A DNA stretch of 64,000 nt. Origin: Ralstonia pickettii (GTDB lineage Bacteria; Pseudomonadota; Gammaproteobacteria; Burkholderiales; Burkholderiaceae). The notes beneath the pieces are model-generated. The model worked only from the letters and a program-made list of their open reading frames with translations. It was not told where the DNA came from and did not search any database. The translations under genes and the position numbers were made by a program. The stretch covers positions 82,184 to 146,183 of the forward strand of contig NZ_MCGB01000087.1 of NCBI RefSeq assembly GCF_001699815.1, written 5' to 3'. This document shows positions 17,936 to 26,405 of the stretch, in pieces (the stretch's first letter is position 1; each line of letters starts with the position of its first letter).

Positions 17936-18721
17936 TTATCGGGTGATCTGCAGGCCCAGATAGACCAGCAGTTGCTGCCCATCTTCGGCGGGCGCTCCGA
18001 ACTCGCGGCCGACCGCGCCCAGCAGCGTGTAGGTGTCATTGATCTTCCAGTGCATGCCGAGGTTCAGCAACGTGTGGTGTACGCCGGGGGCCTGCGTCCT
18101 GCGCACCTCGGCAATGCACTCGCGCCCTTCACCGCAGGCGTGGCCAGCAACGATGCCCGCAATCCATTGGCTATCGCCGCCGCCCGAAACGAAGTTGCGG
18201 CCAACCTCGGTCGAGACCCCGAAACCTCCGACATCGGTTGCCAACTCAAGCGGCAGGAAGAACTCGTGCCCGTCGCTCGCAATGCCGCGCCGCGTGGATC
18301 CATCGAGCATGCTGTGGCTGTACTGCGGATAGGTCGACACCGAGAACCCCGCCTGCTCCTGATCAATGAAGCGCCATTTCACGCCGAAGTTGCCAGTTCC
18401 CAGCCCCGACTTCCACCGCTGGCCATCGTCACGGACAAACGTCCAGGGAATGTCGGCCTTGAGCTGGATGTGATCGCCCCAGCCGTAGTTGATGTCGGCG
18501 TCGGGTGCGGCCACCTCCAGGCGCCCGTGCGTACGGGTTGCGATCGAGCCGAGGTTGACCTCCCAATGGCCATCGCCGGGCGTTTCGGGGTCGTCTGTCA
18601 CCATAGGCGGGCCGCCTTGCGCCAGAGCGGGCCCGGCGATTGCGGCACTCGCAATGAGTGCCAACCAGCGCGCTGTGCGGCGCAGACGTGCTCTCACGCT
18701 GCTCGAAAATGGCTGATGCAT
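17936..18721 (-). CDS. Outer-membrane beta-barrel (transporter-like) protein
   Basis: A 261-residue exported protein. The signal peptide ends at AGPALAQ, followed by PPMVTDDPETPGDGHWEVN, a start seen in small MetA/phenol-pathway-like outer-membrane transporter proteins. The rest alternates amphipathic strands such as HIQLKADIPWTFV, FGVKWRFID, FGVSTEVGRNFV and LLVYLGLQI, ending in a strand, consistent with a 10-12-strand barrel. Substrate unknown. A second, frameshifted protein of the same general kind lies at 34.5-35.3 kb on the far side of the locus. It lies downstream of an RND pump relic, so it may once have been part of an efflux operon. Confidence 0.72.
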   Translation of the reverse strand: MHQPFSSSVRARLRRTARWLALIASAAIAGPALAQGGPPMVTDDPETPGDGHWEVNLGSIATRTHGRLEVAAPDADINYGWGDHIQLKADIPWTFVRDDGQRWKSGLGTGNFGVKWRFIDQEQAGFSVSTYPQYSHSMLDGSTRRGIASDGHEFFLPLELATDVGGFGVSTEVGRNFVSGGGDSQWIAGIVAGHACGEGRECIAEVRRTQAPGVHHTLLNLGMHWKINDTYTLLGAVGREFGAPAEDGQQLLVYLGLQITR

Positions 18722-18763
18722 AAGCGTCTCTTGATGGGTGAAGTAGGAAATGAATGCGTCCGC

Positions 18764-18934
18764 TCAGGATTGGGAGGAGATGGCGGACATGGGCTCCGGA
18801 CGCGCGCGCGACGCGCCAAGCGAGTCAAACCCGAGGTAAAGCACCGGCGCGATGAACAGCGTGATCAGCTGCGAGAGCAGCAGGCCGCCCACGATCGAAA
18901 CGCCGAGCGGCTGGCGCAGCTCAGCGCCGGCGCC
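18764..18934 (-). pseudogene. C-terminal relic of an RND efflux pump (AcrB/MdtBC type)
   Basis: About 57 codons match the end of an RND inner-membrane pump: [20 protein letters not shown], then [17 protein letters not shown] and a short tail. This is the last two-helix segment of the family, normally preceded by roughly 1,000 residues. Immediately upstream the frame loses all resemblance, so only the tail survives. It marks a deletion or rearrangement junction near 18.93 kb. Confidence 0.7.
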
Positions 18935-19113
18935 AATGCAGGCGCTCGCGGGCGAAGTTCGCACTTGCGTCATACAGCGGCTTGCTCCAGACAACGCTCG
19001 TGCCGTACGCAGCAGCATTGCCCAGGGTTAGAGAGCGTGCGAGAAGGGCGCGGCAGGCGCAGCGCGCCCCGGCGACACGCAGGTCGCACAGGGATGCGCC
19101 CGACGCTGCAGCG

Positions 19114-20154
19114 CTACTTCGCGTTGCCGGGCAGCACGTCGTAACGCAGCAGTCCGGCCTTGGTGTCCGCCGAACCGCCAACGGCCACGTACAGCCGGTG
19201 GAGTTCGGGTACCAGGAACGCCGTCTTTGCGCCCTTTTCCGAAGGCACCCGCGCGATCTCGTCATAGTGGTCGGCATCGCGCTGACGGAACACGGCAATG
19301 TAGTCGTCGCCGGCTGCGTAGATGCGGCGGTTCTTTGCGTCGAACATCATGCCGTTGGTGCGGCCCGGCGCATCGAAGCTCGCCACCGATTGCCCGGTCT
19401 CCGTATTGATGACCACGAGCTTGAACGGCTTGCGGGTGATCACGAACAAGCGCTTGTTCGTCTCGTCCAGATCGATCTGCGAGTTGTCCTTCCCTTCCTT
19501 GATCTGCCAAGTGTTCAGCAGTTGCCCCGTTCTCTTGTCGAGCACGGCAATCTCGCCCTTGCCGGCAACATTGACGAACACGCGCGATCCGGCCTGCTCG
19601 GCCACGATGCCTTCCGTAAAGTCGGTATCAAACGTGGTTTCGCCCAGTGTCTTGCCCGAGTCAACATCCACCCGCGTCACCAGGGTCTTGGCCATCTTGG
19701 TAGGCGCGTTCTTCCCACCGGTGACAAACCACAGCCGGCGCAACGAACGGTCGTAGCTCATCACGTCAGCGCCCGGCGTCAGCTGGATCGTGCCGATCAC
19801 CGAGTAGCTCTTGCCGTCGAGCACCTTGCTCAGGGTGGCGCCGCTGTTGCTGACAAACAGCCGATTGGTCTTCGGCTCATAGTGGATGGCGTGCGGCGTC
19901 TCCATGCCTTTGACGGTCTTTAGGTGTGCGCCGCTGCGCAGATCGAAGACCTCCAAGGTTCCGCCGTCTTCGCCGGCCAGAAACAGCCGGTTGCCTTTGA
20001 TGTCCGCACCGAAATGATCGAAATCACCGTCGTACCCGGGCAGATCCGTGCGGCTGAGCAGGTGCAAAGGCTCGCCCGCCAAGGCAACGTTGGACAGCAG
20101 CGTCGATGCTGCGAGCGCCACGGCGGTGGCGACCGTGCGAATGTTCACTTTCAT
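19114..20154 (-). CDS. Periplasmic YncE-like beta-propeller protein
   Basis: A 346-residue exported protein with a signal peptide ending at NVALAGEP. The mature part is a seven-bladed propeller of the YncE/NHL kind with repeating blades such as KTNRLFVSNSGATLSKV, GSRVFVNVAGKGEIAVLDKR, NKRLFVITRKPFKLVVIN and NRRIYAAGDDYIAVFR. No catalytic residues are evident; family members bind ligands or DNA, or act as accessory proteins. The ATG at 20154 is preferred over a GTG at 20166. It lies 36 bp after the small Cache/PAS-like protein on the same strand and is probably co-transcribed with it. The pair belongs to the left arm of the uptake locus. Confidence 0.8.
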   Translation of the reverse strand: MKVNIRTVATAVALAASTLLSNVALAGEPLHLLSRTDLPGYDGDFDHFGADIKGNRLFLAGEDGGTLEVFDLRSGAHLKTVKGMETPHAIHYEPKTNRLFVSNSGATLSKVLDGKSYSVIGTIQLTPGADVMSYDRSLRRLWFVTGGKNAPTKMAKTLVTRVDVDSGKTLGETTFDTDFTEGIVAEQAGSRVFVNVAGKGEIAVLDKRTGQLLNTWQIKEGKDNSQIDLDETNKRLFVITRKPFKLVVINTETGQSVASFDAPGRTNGMMFDAKNRRIYAAGDDYIAVFRQRDADHYDEIARVPSEKGAKTAFLVPELHRLYVAVGGSADTKAGLLRYDVLPGNAK

Positions 20155-20190
20155 GGGAGTCTTCACCCTTCACATATGCGGCGCACCGCT

Positions 20191-20721
20191 TCAGTTGGCC
20201 TGCTCGAACAAGGCGTCGTAGCTTGGGATCTTCCTGGCCAGTGCATCCCGCAGCGCGTTCGACTTCTTCAGGTACGCCATTTCCTGGCTGCTGGTGTTCG
20301 GGTTGGCCGGCGGATTCTTGAACGCGTAGACCACCAGGCCGATGTTGTTGCCTTTGGCATCGCGCATGGGCATCAGCACGACGAACTTCTTCGGGTTGTC
20401 CTTGGTGCGGTTCCAGCGCGGGTCGACAATGGTGATGCCCTTCTTGATCACGTCGATGTCATCGGGGTCGTCCGCGTTGCCGATACGCTCCGGGTAGGAA
20501 CCCGCAAACATCGTGAAGATGTCGGTCTGGCCCGGCGGCGTGCCATGCAGCGTGATGCTCAGCAGTTCCGGATGCTTGGACATCGTCTCGTCAGACAGCT
20601 TCTGGCCGTAGATCTTGTGGGACGGCGGTGTCCAGTTCTTGTCCGCCCAGGAGGGCGCACTGCTCAAAGCGGCCATGCCGGTCAGTGCTGTTGCCAGTGC
20701 CAGCTTGAAGAACTTGTTCAT
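20191..20721 (-). CDS. Small periplasmic protein with one Cache/PAS-like domain (copy 1 of 5)
   Basis: A 176-residue exported protein; the signal peptide ends near SSAPSWAD. Residues about 37-134 form a domain that I cannot name, starting IYGQKLSDETMSKHPELLSITLH, with a centre NADDPDDIDVIKKG and an end VVLMPMRDAKGNNIGLVVYAF. The same pattern (SYAQ-L, HP-L, DDLDVI-G, LP-D-G-IG) recurs twice in the protein at 25485 and twice at the N-terminus of the TonB receptor at 29220. The last strand resembles periplasmic Cache/PAS sensor domains, so ligand sensing or binding is plausible. Translation should begin at the ATG of MNKFFKLAL. It is divergent from the sensor kinase gene, sharing a 219-bp control region. 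Confidence 0.72.
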   Translation of the reverse strand: MNKFFKLALATALTGMAALSSAPSWADKNWTPPSHKIYGQKLSDETMSKHPELLSITLHGTPPGQTDIFTMFAGSYPERIGNADDPDDIDVIKKGITIVDPRWNRTKDNPKKFVVLMPMRDAKGNNIGLVVYAFKNPPANPNTSSQEMAYLKKSNALRDALARKIPSYDALFEQAN

Positions 20722-20940
20722 GGGTGTCTCCGTTCTTGAGATGTCGTTGGTCGCATCCGATCTGTGGAAGCGTGAGCCCAGTCTAGTGGGGGACTCTGTA
20801 CGCTTCCTGTAGTGATCCTTAAAATTCATTCAGCCAGGCTGGCGCCGGATCGAATAGCATCAACGGGACGCGATCACGCACCCTGATCACGCACCGCACG
20901 AGAACCACCCTCGCCGCGCTATGAGACTGGAGCACCCCGC

Positions 20941-22305
20941 ATGAAGTCGATCGGCAGCCGCATCACCCTTTGGTATGCCATTACCGTCACGGCAACGCTG
21001 GCTTGCCTCTTCATCGCGGGCCATTTCCTGCTCGACCGCTATCTCGTCCGGCAACTCGATGAACTCAACGAGGCGCAGTTCAAGCACCTCAAGGCCACCC
21101 TCGGCCGGGACTACGCCAAGCTGACGCCGCCGGAGATCGACGATCGCATCCGCCAGGCCACGGAGTCAGCGTCGTCGCTGTTCTATATCGACATGCATGC
21201 GTCGATGGCGAACCGGTTCTTCAAGTCGCGCAACCTGCATGGGCAGTCGATTCCCGACATTGCGGGGGAGCGTGCGTATTCGATCAACATGAGCACGATT
21301 GGCGAGGTGCGGGTCAGTGAGTTCCAGCTCGCGCCGTTCGATGTCATCGTGGCCACGCCGCTGGCCCCGGTGAAGGATCTGATGGCCGGATACCGGCTGG
21401 TCTTCTTTGGCTTGCTCGGCACCGCGCTGGTGATCAGCGTTGCGGTGGGCTACGGCCTGAGCCGGCTGATCCTCCACCCCGTGCGCGTGATCCAGGCCAC
21501 CGCCAACCGCATCCGCTCCGACGACCTCAGCCAACGCATCCCGGTTGGTGATGTGAAAGACGAGATCGCACAGCTGTCGGCGTTCCTGAACCAGATGTTC
21601 GACCGGCTGGAGATGTCGTTTGCCGAGATTCGGCGCTTCGCGGCGGAGGCATCGCATGAACTCAAGACGCCGATGTCGCTGGTGGCGCTGCATGCCGAGC
21701 GACTGCTCGTCAGTGAGGGCCTGACGCAGCAGCAGATGGATTCGGTGGCCGTCATCCTGGAGGAGCTCGGCCGCGTAAACCGGATCATCGATGAGCTGCT
21801 GTTCCTCTCGCGCGCGGATGCCGGCGCCGTGCTCCTCGAACTGCGCCCGCAGTCTCCGGTCGCGCTCCTGAGCACCTTCGGCCAGGATGCCTCGGCCCTG
21901 GCCGAGCATGGCGGCAAGGTCTTCGACTGGTCACACCGCGGCGAAGGTGAGGTCAACATCGATGGCCCCCGCATCCGGCAAGTCCTGCTGAACCTGCTGA
22001 CCAACGCCTTGCGGGTGAGCCCCCAGGGCGGTGTGGTGTACCTCGATTCGACATTGGCGGCCGGCATTTGGCGCATCAGCCTGGTGGACGAAGGCCCCGG
22101 CCTGACACCCGAGGAATGCGAACGCATCTTTGAACGGTTCGTACGCCTTCCCTCGCCCGGACAGGATCAGCGCGGCAGCGGCTTGGGCCTGGCCATCTGC
22201 CGCAGCATTGTCGCAATGCACAAGGGAAAGATCTGGGCCACCAGCCGCGACGTCGGGCGCGGGCTGCGTGTGGTGATCGAGATTCCCGCCGCACCCGCGG
22301 CGTAA
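20941..22305 (+). CDS. Sensor histidine kinase of the uptake locus
   Basis: A 454-residue membrane kinase. A first transmembrane helix (about 8-30) and a second (about 145-167) enclose a periplasmic sensor of about 110 residues. They are followed by HAMP (LILHPVRVIQATANRI), the phosphoacceptor helix AAEASHELKTPMSL, and the ATPase blocks NLLTNAL, DEGPGL and GSGLGLAIC. All kinase motifs are intact. No response regulator follows; the only unpaired OmpR-type regulator in the locus is at 33.6-34.3 kb, about 11 kb away in opposite orientation, and it is the likely partner. The sensor region is unlike a known domain by eye. Confidence 0.88.
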   Translation: MKSIGSRITLWYAITVTATLACLFIAGHFLLDRYLVRQLDELNEAQFKHLKATLGRDYAKLTPPEIDDRIRQATESASSLFYIDMHASMANRFFKSRNLHGQSIPDIAGERAYSINMSTIGEVRVSEFQLAPFDVIVATPLAPVKDLMAGYRLVFFGLLGTALVISVAVGYGLSRLILHPVRVIQATANRIRSDDLSQRIPVGDVKDEIAQLSAFLNQMFDRLEMSFAEIRRFAAEASHELKTPMSLVALHAERLLVSEGLTQQQMDSVAVILEELGRVNRIIDELLFLSRADAGAVLLELRPQSPVALLSTFGQDASALAEHGGKVFDWSHRGEGEVNIDGPRIRQVLLNLLTNALRVSPQGGVVYLDSTLAAGIWRISLVDEGPGLTPEECERIFERFVRLPSPGQDQRGSGLGLAICRSIVAMHKGKIWATSRDVGRGLRVVIEIPAAPAA

Positions 22306-22682
22306 TACCTGCGGCAGGACCAGGATCGACACTTCGGCCTGCCGTTGCGTCGCAAAGGTTTGCCGCGAGCAGTGATCGATCCCGCTGGAGTGATACCGCG
22401 CCATCCGTGTCCTTGCGCGCGGCCGCGCCGTGACGGGTCCCAGCGCGGCACTCGCTCCAAAACCACCGAGCCCGCTGCTAGCGCCTGGTCATCTCCACGG
22501 TTGCTCGGGCACACCCCTCACAGAGCACCGGCATCTAGGGAAAACCCACCCCGAAATCCGGCGTGACCTGAACGCGCTTTCAGAAACAGTTCACGTTCGA
22601 GACAGGCTGGCTGTCTAGTGTATGGGCACGGTTGGAACGACCCAACTACCACGTGATCCCTCGCAACCTAGGACGCATAACG
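22306..22682. other. 377-bp control region upstream of the importer operon
   Basis: No protein gene is seen. The last 120 bp hold the TTCA direct-repeat site annotated at 22567-22593 and a plausible promoter further down. The first part is unremarkable GC-rich DNA. Confidence 0.5.
22567..22593 (+). promoter_or_regulatory. Putative response-regulator site (TTCA-N7-TTCA) before the importer operon
   Basis: CCTGAACG (22567-22574) is followed by TTCA at 22579 and TTCA at 22590, an 11-bp period typical of OmpR-family tandem sites. The block CCTGAACG-N2-CTTTCAG recurs with only two different bases at 32177-32193, upstream of another gene of the locus. CTGAA-N6-TTCAG also forms an inverted repeat. 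Confidence 0.5.
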
Positions 22683-23684
22683 ATGAAAACCCGAGACAAA
22701 CTCCTGCTGTGTTCCGCCGTCGCCGGCATGATGGCCGCAGCTCCTGCCGCACAGGCGGCCGACAAGATCACCCTGATGGTTGGGGGCTACGAGAAGATCA
22801 TCTATCTGCCCGCCAAGCTGGCCGAAGGCCTGGGCTACTTCAAGGAAGAAGGCCTGAACGTTGAGCTGCTCAACGAAGGCGCCGGCGTGGATGCAGAGAA
22901 TGAGATGCTGGCCGGTGCTGTGCAGGGCGTGGTGGGTTTCTACGACCACTGCGTCGACCTGCAGTCAAAGGGCAAGTACATCGAGTCGGTCGTGCAGCTT
23001 GCCCATGCACCGGGCGAGGTCGAGCTGGTGTCGAGCAAGCTGCCGCAGGTCAAGAGCATGGCCGACCTCAAAGGCAAGACGATGGGCGTGACCGGCCTGG
23101 GTTCGTCGACCAATTTCCTGACGCAGTACCTGATGGTCAAGGCCGGTGTGCCGATCGGACAGTTCACCTCGCTGCCGGTGGGCGCAGGCACGACGTTCAT
23201 CATGGCCATGCAGCAGGACAAGATTCAGGCCGGCATGACAACCGAGCCCACGATCACGCGTCTGCTCAAGACCGGCGAAGCACGCGTCCTGGTCGACCTG
23301 CGTACGGCAGAGAAGACCAAGGAAGCACTCGGCGGCACCTATCCGGCCGCCTCGCTCTATATGCCGACGGACTGGGTCGAGAAGAACAAGCCCACCGTGC
23401 AGAAACTCACCAACGCCTTCGTGAAAACGCTGCGCTACATCAACACGCACAGCGCGGCAGAGATTGCCGAAAAGATGCCCAAGGATTTCTACGTGGGTGA
23501 CAAGGACGGTTACGTCAAGGCGCTGGAAAGCGGCAAGGCCATGTTCACGGCAGACGGCGTGATGCCCAAGGGCGGGCCGGAAACCGTGCTGTCGGTGCTG
23601 AGCGCGTTCTCGCCGAACGTGAAGGGCAAGAAGATCGACCTTGCAAAGACGTACACGACCGAGTTCGTAACCAAGGTGAAGTGA
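22683..23684 (+). CDS. NMT1/SsuA-like ABC importer substrate-binding protein
   Basis: A 333-residue periplasmic binding protein. A signal peptide ends at AAQAAD. The fold shows LMVGGYEKIIYLPAKLAEGLG, YFKEEGLNVEL, DLKGKTMGVTGLGSST and FVKTLRYINTHSAAEI, typical of NMT1/SsuA-type proteins that bind sulfonates, nitrate, thiamine pyrimidines and similar small molecules. A second protein of this kind with a related C-terminal half lies at 35359. It begins an operon with its ATPase and permease (2-bp gap, then 4-bp overlap). The ligand is not predictable from the sequence. Confidence 0.86.
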   Translation: MKTRDKLLLCSAVAGMMAAAPAAQAADKITLMVGGYEKIIYLPAKLAEGLGYFKEEGLNVELLNEGAGVDAENEMLAGAVQGVVGFYDHCVDLQSKGKYIESVVQLAHAPGEVELVSSKLPQVKSMADLKGKTMGVTGLGSSTNFLTQYLMVKAGVPIGQFTSLPVGAGTTFIMAMQQDKIQAGMTTEPTITRLLKTGEARVLVDLRTAEKTKEALGGTYPAASLYMPTDWVEKNKPTVQKLTNAFVKTLRYINTHSAAEIAEKMPKDFYVGDKDGYVKALESGKAMFTADGVMPKGGPETVLSVLSAFSPNVKGKKIDLAKTYTTEFVTKVK

Positions 23685-23686
23685 TC

Positions 23687-24535
23687 ATGGGCGCAGCAAT
23701 GGCACCAACGGCAGCAACCTCCAATCCGGCCATCGAGCTGATCAACGTCAGTCGCCGTTTCCTGACACCGGACGGCAAATCGATGACGGCGATCCGGGAT
23801 TTCACGATGACCGTCGAGCGCGGCGAGTTCGTTGCCGTTGTCGGCCCGACCGGCTGCGGCAAGTCCACCACGCTCAACCTCATCACCGGCCTGGCAAAAC
23901 CCTCCGCGGGCGAGGTGCGGCTGTTCGGCAACCCGATCGACGGCATCGACAGCCGCATCGGCTTCGCCTTCCAGACCGATGCGCTCTTTCCGTGGCGCAG
24001 CGTGATCGACAACGTCGTCGCAGGCCCGCTGTTCCGCGGCGTTGCGCGCGATGAGGCCTACGCCAGCGCGCGCCAATGGCTGGCGCGCGTCAATCTGTCC
24101 GGGCACGAAAGCAAGTTCCCGCACCAGCTCTCGGGCGGCATGCGCAAGCGTGTTTCGCTGGCGCAGACCTTCATCAACGGTCCGCAGATCCTGCTGATGG
24201 ATGAGCCATTCTCGGCGCTCGACGTACAAACCCGTGTGCTGATGCACGACGAGCTGCTGCGCTTGTGGTCGCAATCGAAGGCGTCGGTGGTGTTCGTCAC
24301 GCACGATCTGGAAGAGGCCATCACGCTGGCCGACAAGGTCTACGTACTGACCTCCGGCCCGGCAACCGTCAAATCGGTTTACACGATCGATATCCCGCGC
24401 CCCCGCGTGGCGAGCGAGATCCGGTACGACCAGCAGTTCATCGATATCTCGCGCACGATCTGGAGCGATCTGCGCGAAGAAGTGCAGCGCGGGGCCTCGC
24501 AAGAGGAAGCGCGCGTGGCAAAGGAGGCCGCGTGA
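23687..24535 (+). CDS. ABC importer ATPase (SsuB/TauB-like)
   Basis: A 282-residue ATP-binding subunit energising the importer. Walker A is VVGPTGCGKST, the signature LSGGMRKRVSLAQ, Walker B ILLMDEPFSALD, and the switch histidine is in VFVTHDLEEA. The 15-residue N-terminal extension and the C-terminal tail rich in Glu/Arg are typical of SsuB/TauB-type subunits. The ATG lies 2 bp after the binding-protein stop, with an AAGGTGA ribosome site inside that gene's end, so translation is coupled. Confidence 0.92.
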   Translation: MGAAMAPTAATSNPAIELINVSRRFLTPDGKSMTAIRDFTMTVERGEFVAVVGPTGCGKSTTLNLITGLAKPSAGEVRLFGNPIDGIDSRIGFAFQTDALFPWRSVIDNVVAGPLFRGVARDEAYASARQWLARVNLSGHESKFPHQLSGGMRKRVSLAQTFINGPQILLMDEPFSALDVQTRVLMHDELLRLWSQSKASVVFVTHDLEEAITLADKVYVLTSGPATVKSVYTIDIPRPRVASEIRYDQQFIDISRTIWSDLREEVQRGASQEEARVAKEAA

Positions 24536-25407
24536 ACAATCAAGCCACCCTCAAACCCCCGGTCGGCGTCTCCGTTCCATCGGCGGCAGAGATTGAAGCC
24601 GCCGCCGCGCGCAGTGCAAAGCGTCGCCGGCAGACCGTCTACTTCTGGCGCTACTTCATTCTCATCGTCTTTCTGGGCGGGTGGGAAGTGCTGGTCCGGA
24701 TGAAGCTGATCGATGAGTTCTTCTTCTCCAAGCCGTCGGAGATCGTCGCGCGCCTCTACACCTGGTTGACCGAAGGCACGTCCGACGGCCCGCTGTGGTA
24801 CCACCTGTGGGTGACCATGGAGGAGTCCATGCTGGGCTTCATCACGGGGGCGGTCGCCGGCATCATCGCGGGCATCGCGCTGGGACGAAATCGGATGCTG
24901 TCCGATGTCTTCTCGGTCTACATCAAGGTGATCAACTCAGTGCCACGCGTGGTGCTGGCGCCAATCTTCATCATGATCTTCGGCTTGGGCCTGACCTCCA
25001 AGGTGGCACTGTCGTTCGTGATGGTGTTCTTCGTAGTGTTCGCCAACGCATTCCAGGGCGTGCGTGAGGCCGACCGCAACCTGCTGGCCAATGCGCAGAT
25101 CCTGGGTGCGCGCGGCTGGCAACTGACGCGCTCGGTGGTCATCCCGTCGGCTATGAGCTGGATCTTCGCCTCGCTGCACGTCAGCTTCGGCTTTGCCATC
25201 GTGGGTGCCATCGTCGGCGAGTTCGTGGGCGCGCGATACGGCATCGGCCTGCTGATCAACATCGCCAAGGGCTCGTTCGATGCAGCCGGGATGTATGCGG
25301 CGATCGTCATCATCATGGTGGTGGCGCTCGCGGCCGAATACCTGATGACGCTGGTAGAAATGCGCCTGGCCAAATGGCGTCCGGCACCGCTGCAGGACAC
25401 GCACTGA
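24532..25407 (+). CDS. ABC importer permease (SsuC-like)
   Basis: A 291-residue inner-membrane permease with about six helices. The cytoplasmic EAA loop that contacts the ATPase reads READRNLLANAQILGARGWQ. The start is a GTG overlapping the ATPase stop as GTGA. It completes a binding-protein/ATPase/permease set of the sulfonate/nitrate/taurine class; the ligand is unknown. Translational coupling means the three subunits are made together. Confidence 0.9.
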   Translation: MNNQATLKPPVGVSVPSAAEIEAAAARSAKRRRQTVYFWRYFILIVFLGGWEVLVRMKLIDEFFFSKPSEIVARLYTWLTEGTSDGPLWYHLWVTMEESMLGFITGAVAGIIAGIALGRNRMLSDVFSVYIKVINSVPRVVLAPIFIMIFGLGLTSKVALSFVMVFFVVFANAFQGVREADRNLLANAQILGARGWQLTRSVVIPSAMSWIFASLHVSFGFAIVGAIVGEFVGARYGIGLLINIAKGSFDAAGMYAAIVIIMVVALAAEYLMTLVEMRLAKWRPAPLQDTH

Positions 25408-25484
25408 GTCGGCACGGGTTCGCTGGAAACCGGCGAACCCTTTCCCTCTCGTTCCCGGTCGGTGCCCCACCCGAACACTTCATC

Positions 25485-26405
25485 ATGATGACCCACAAGA
25501 CAAGCGCCCAGGCATTGGCCAAGCGGGTACCAAAATGCGCCATCGCCGCCGTGGCACTCGTTGCCGCATCGGTTGTGCAAGCCCAGGTTCCGGCAGCGTT
25601 TCCCGTCAAGAGTTACGCCCAGGAACTCGTTGACCGCACCGTCGCACAGCATCCCGACCTCCGGGCCGTCGTGATGCACGTGACCCCGCCCAACGCGGCG
25701 GACAACGTCATCATTGCCTCTAACATCGGCCGCATCGGCAAGGCCGCCGATGCCGATGATCTCGACGTGATCGCCACCGGCAAGAACCGCATAGCCATGG
25801 ACCAGGGCAACAAGCGCATCGAGATCGAACTGCCGCTGCACGACGTGGGCGGGCAGACCATCGGCAGCCTGGGCCTGGTCTGGCGGTATCCGGTCGGCGG
25901 CAACCACGCGGAGTTCGAGCGCATCGCCGGCGTTATCCGCGATGCGCTGTCTCGACGCATCCTCAGCCTGCCGAACCTGATGGACCCCTACCCGTTCGCG
26001 CCGCTGGTGACCACGAAATCCAGGGCGCAGACGCTGGTGGAGGAAGCCCTCCAGCGCCACCCGGAAGTGACGGTGCTGGCCCTGCGTGCAAAGGTGCAGC
26101 CCAAAGGCGAGCTTGTCCTGCTGGGCTCTACCTTCGGGCGCCATGGCAAGAAAGCCGATGCAGACGACTTGAAGGTGCTCGACACCACCGCTCCCATCAC
26201 CGGCGTGTATTCCAACGGCAAGCGCTTCGGCGTCGACCTCCCGATCCGCAACCGCAGCGGCATCGCCGTCGGGACACTCAACGTCGGTTACGCCTTTGGC
26301 AGCGGTCAGGACACGAAAACCCTCACAACCCATGCCCTTGCGCTGCGCGACGAACTGCAGACGCGCATTGCGGCAACACCGGCGCTAGAGGAGATCGACC
26401 CGTGA
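25485..26405 (+). CDS. Periplasmic protein with two tandem Cache/PAS-like domains (copies 2 and 3 of 5)
   Basis: A 306-residue exported protein with a signal peptide ending at VVQAQ. Copy one spans about 43-135 (SYAQELVDRTVAQHPDL, IIASNIGRIGKAADADDLDV, LPLHDVGGQTIGSLGLVW). Copy two spans about 179-270 (SRAQTLVEEALQRHPEV, FGRHGKKADADDLKVLD, LPIRNRSGIAVGTLNVGY). The two copies are clearly related to each other, to the single-domain protein at 20191 and to the TonB receptor N-terminus. I know of no name for the domain; the closing strand motif LP-D-G-IG-L resembles Cache/PAS sensors. It lies inside the importer operon, and its stop overlaps the next ATG as TGATG. Confidence 0.75.
   Translation: MMTHKTSAQALAKRVPKCAIAAVALVAASVVQAQVPAAFPVKSYAQELVDRTVAQHPDLRAVVMHVTPPNAADNVIIASNIGRIGKAADADDLDVIATGKNRIAMDQGNKRIEIELPLHDVGGQTIGSLGLVWRYPVGGNHAEFERIAGVIRDALSRRILSLPNLMDPYPFAPLVTTKSRAQTLVEEALQRHPEVTVLALRAKVQPKGELVLLGSTFGRHGKKADADDLKVLDTTAPITGVYSNGKRFGVDLPIRNRSGIAVGTLNVGYAFGSGQDTKTLTTHALALRDELQTRIAATPALEEIDP

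Noticed and set aside
19019..19113. Resemblance of a minus-strand stretch ([14 protein letters not shown]) to TolC-type outer-membrane efflux proteins
   Set aside because: Too short and too weak by eye; it would fit the neighbouring RND relic, but no second motif supports it.
22683..25407. Assigning the importer to taurine, sulfonate or nitrate
   Set aside because: No accompanying desulfonation or nitrate-reduction gene is present, and NMT1/SsuA-type proteins bind many ligands.
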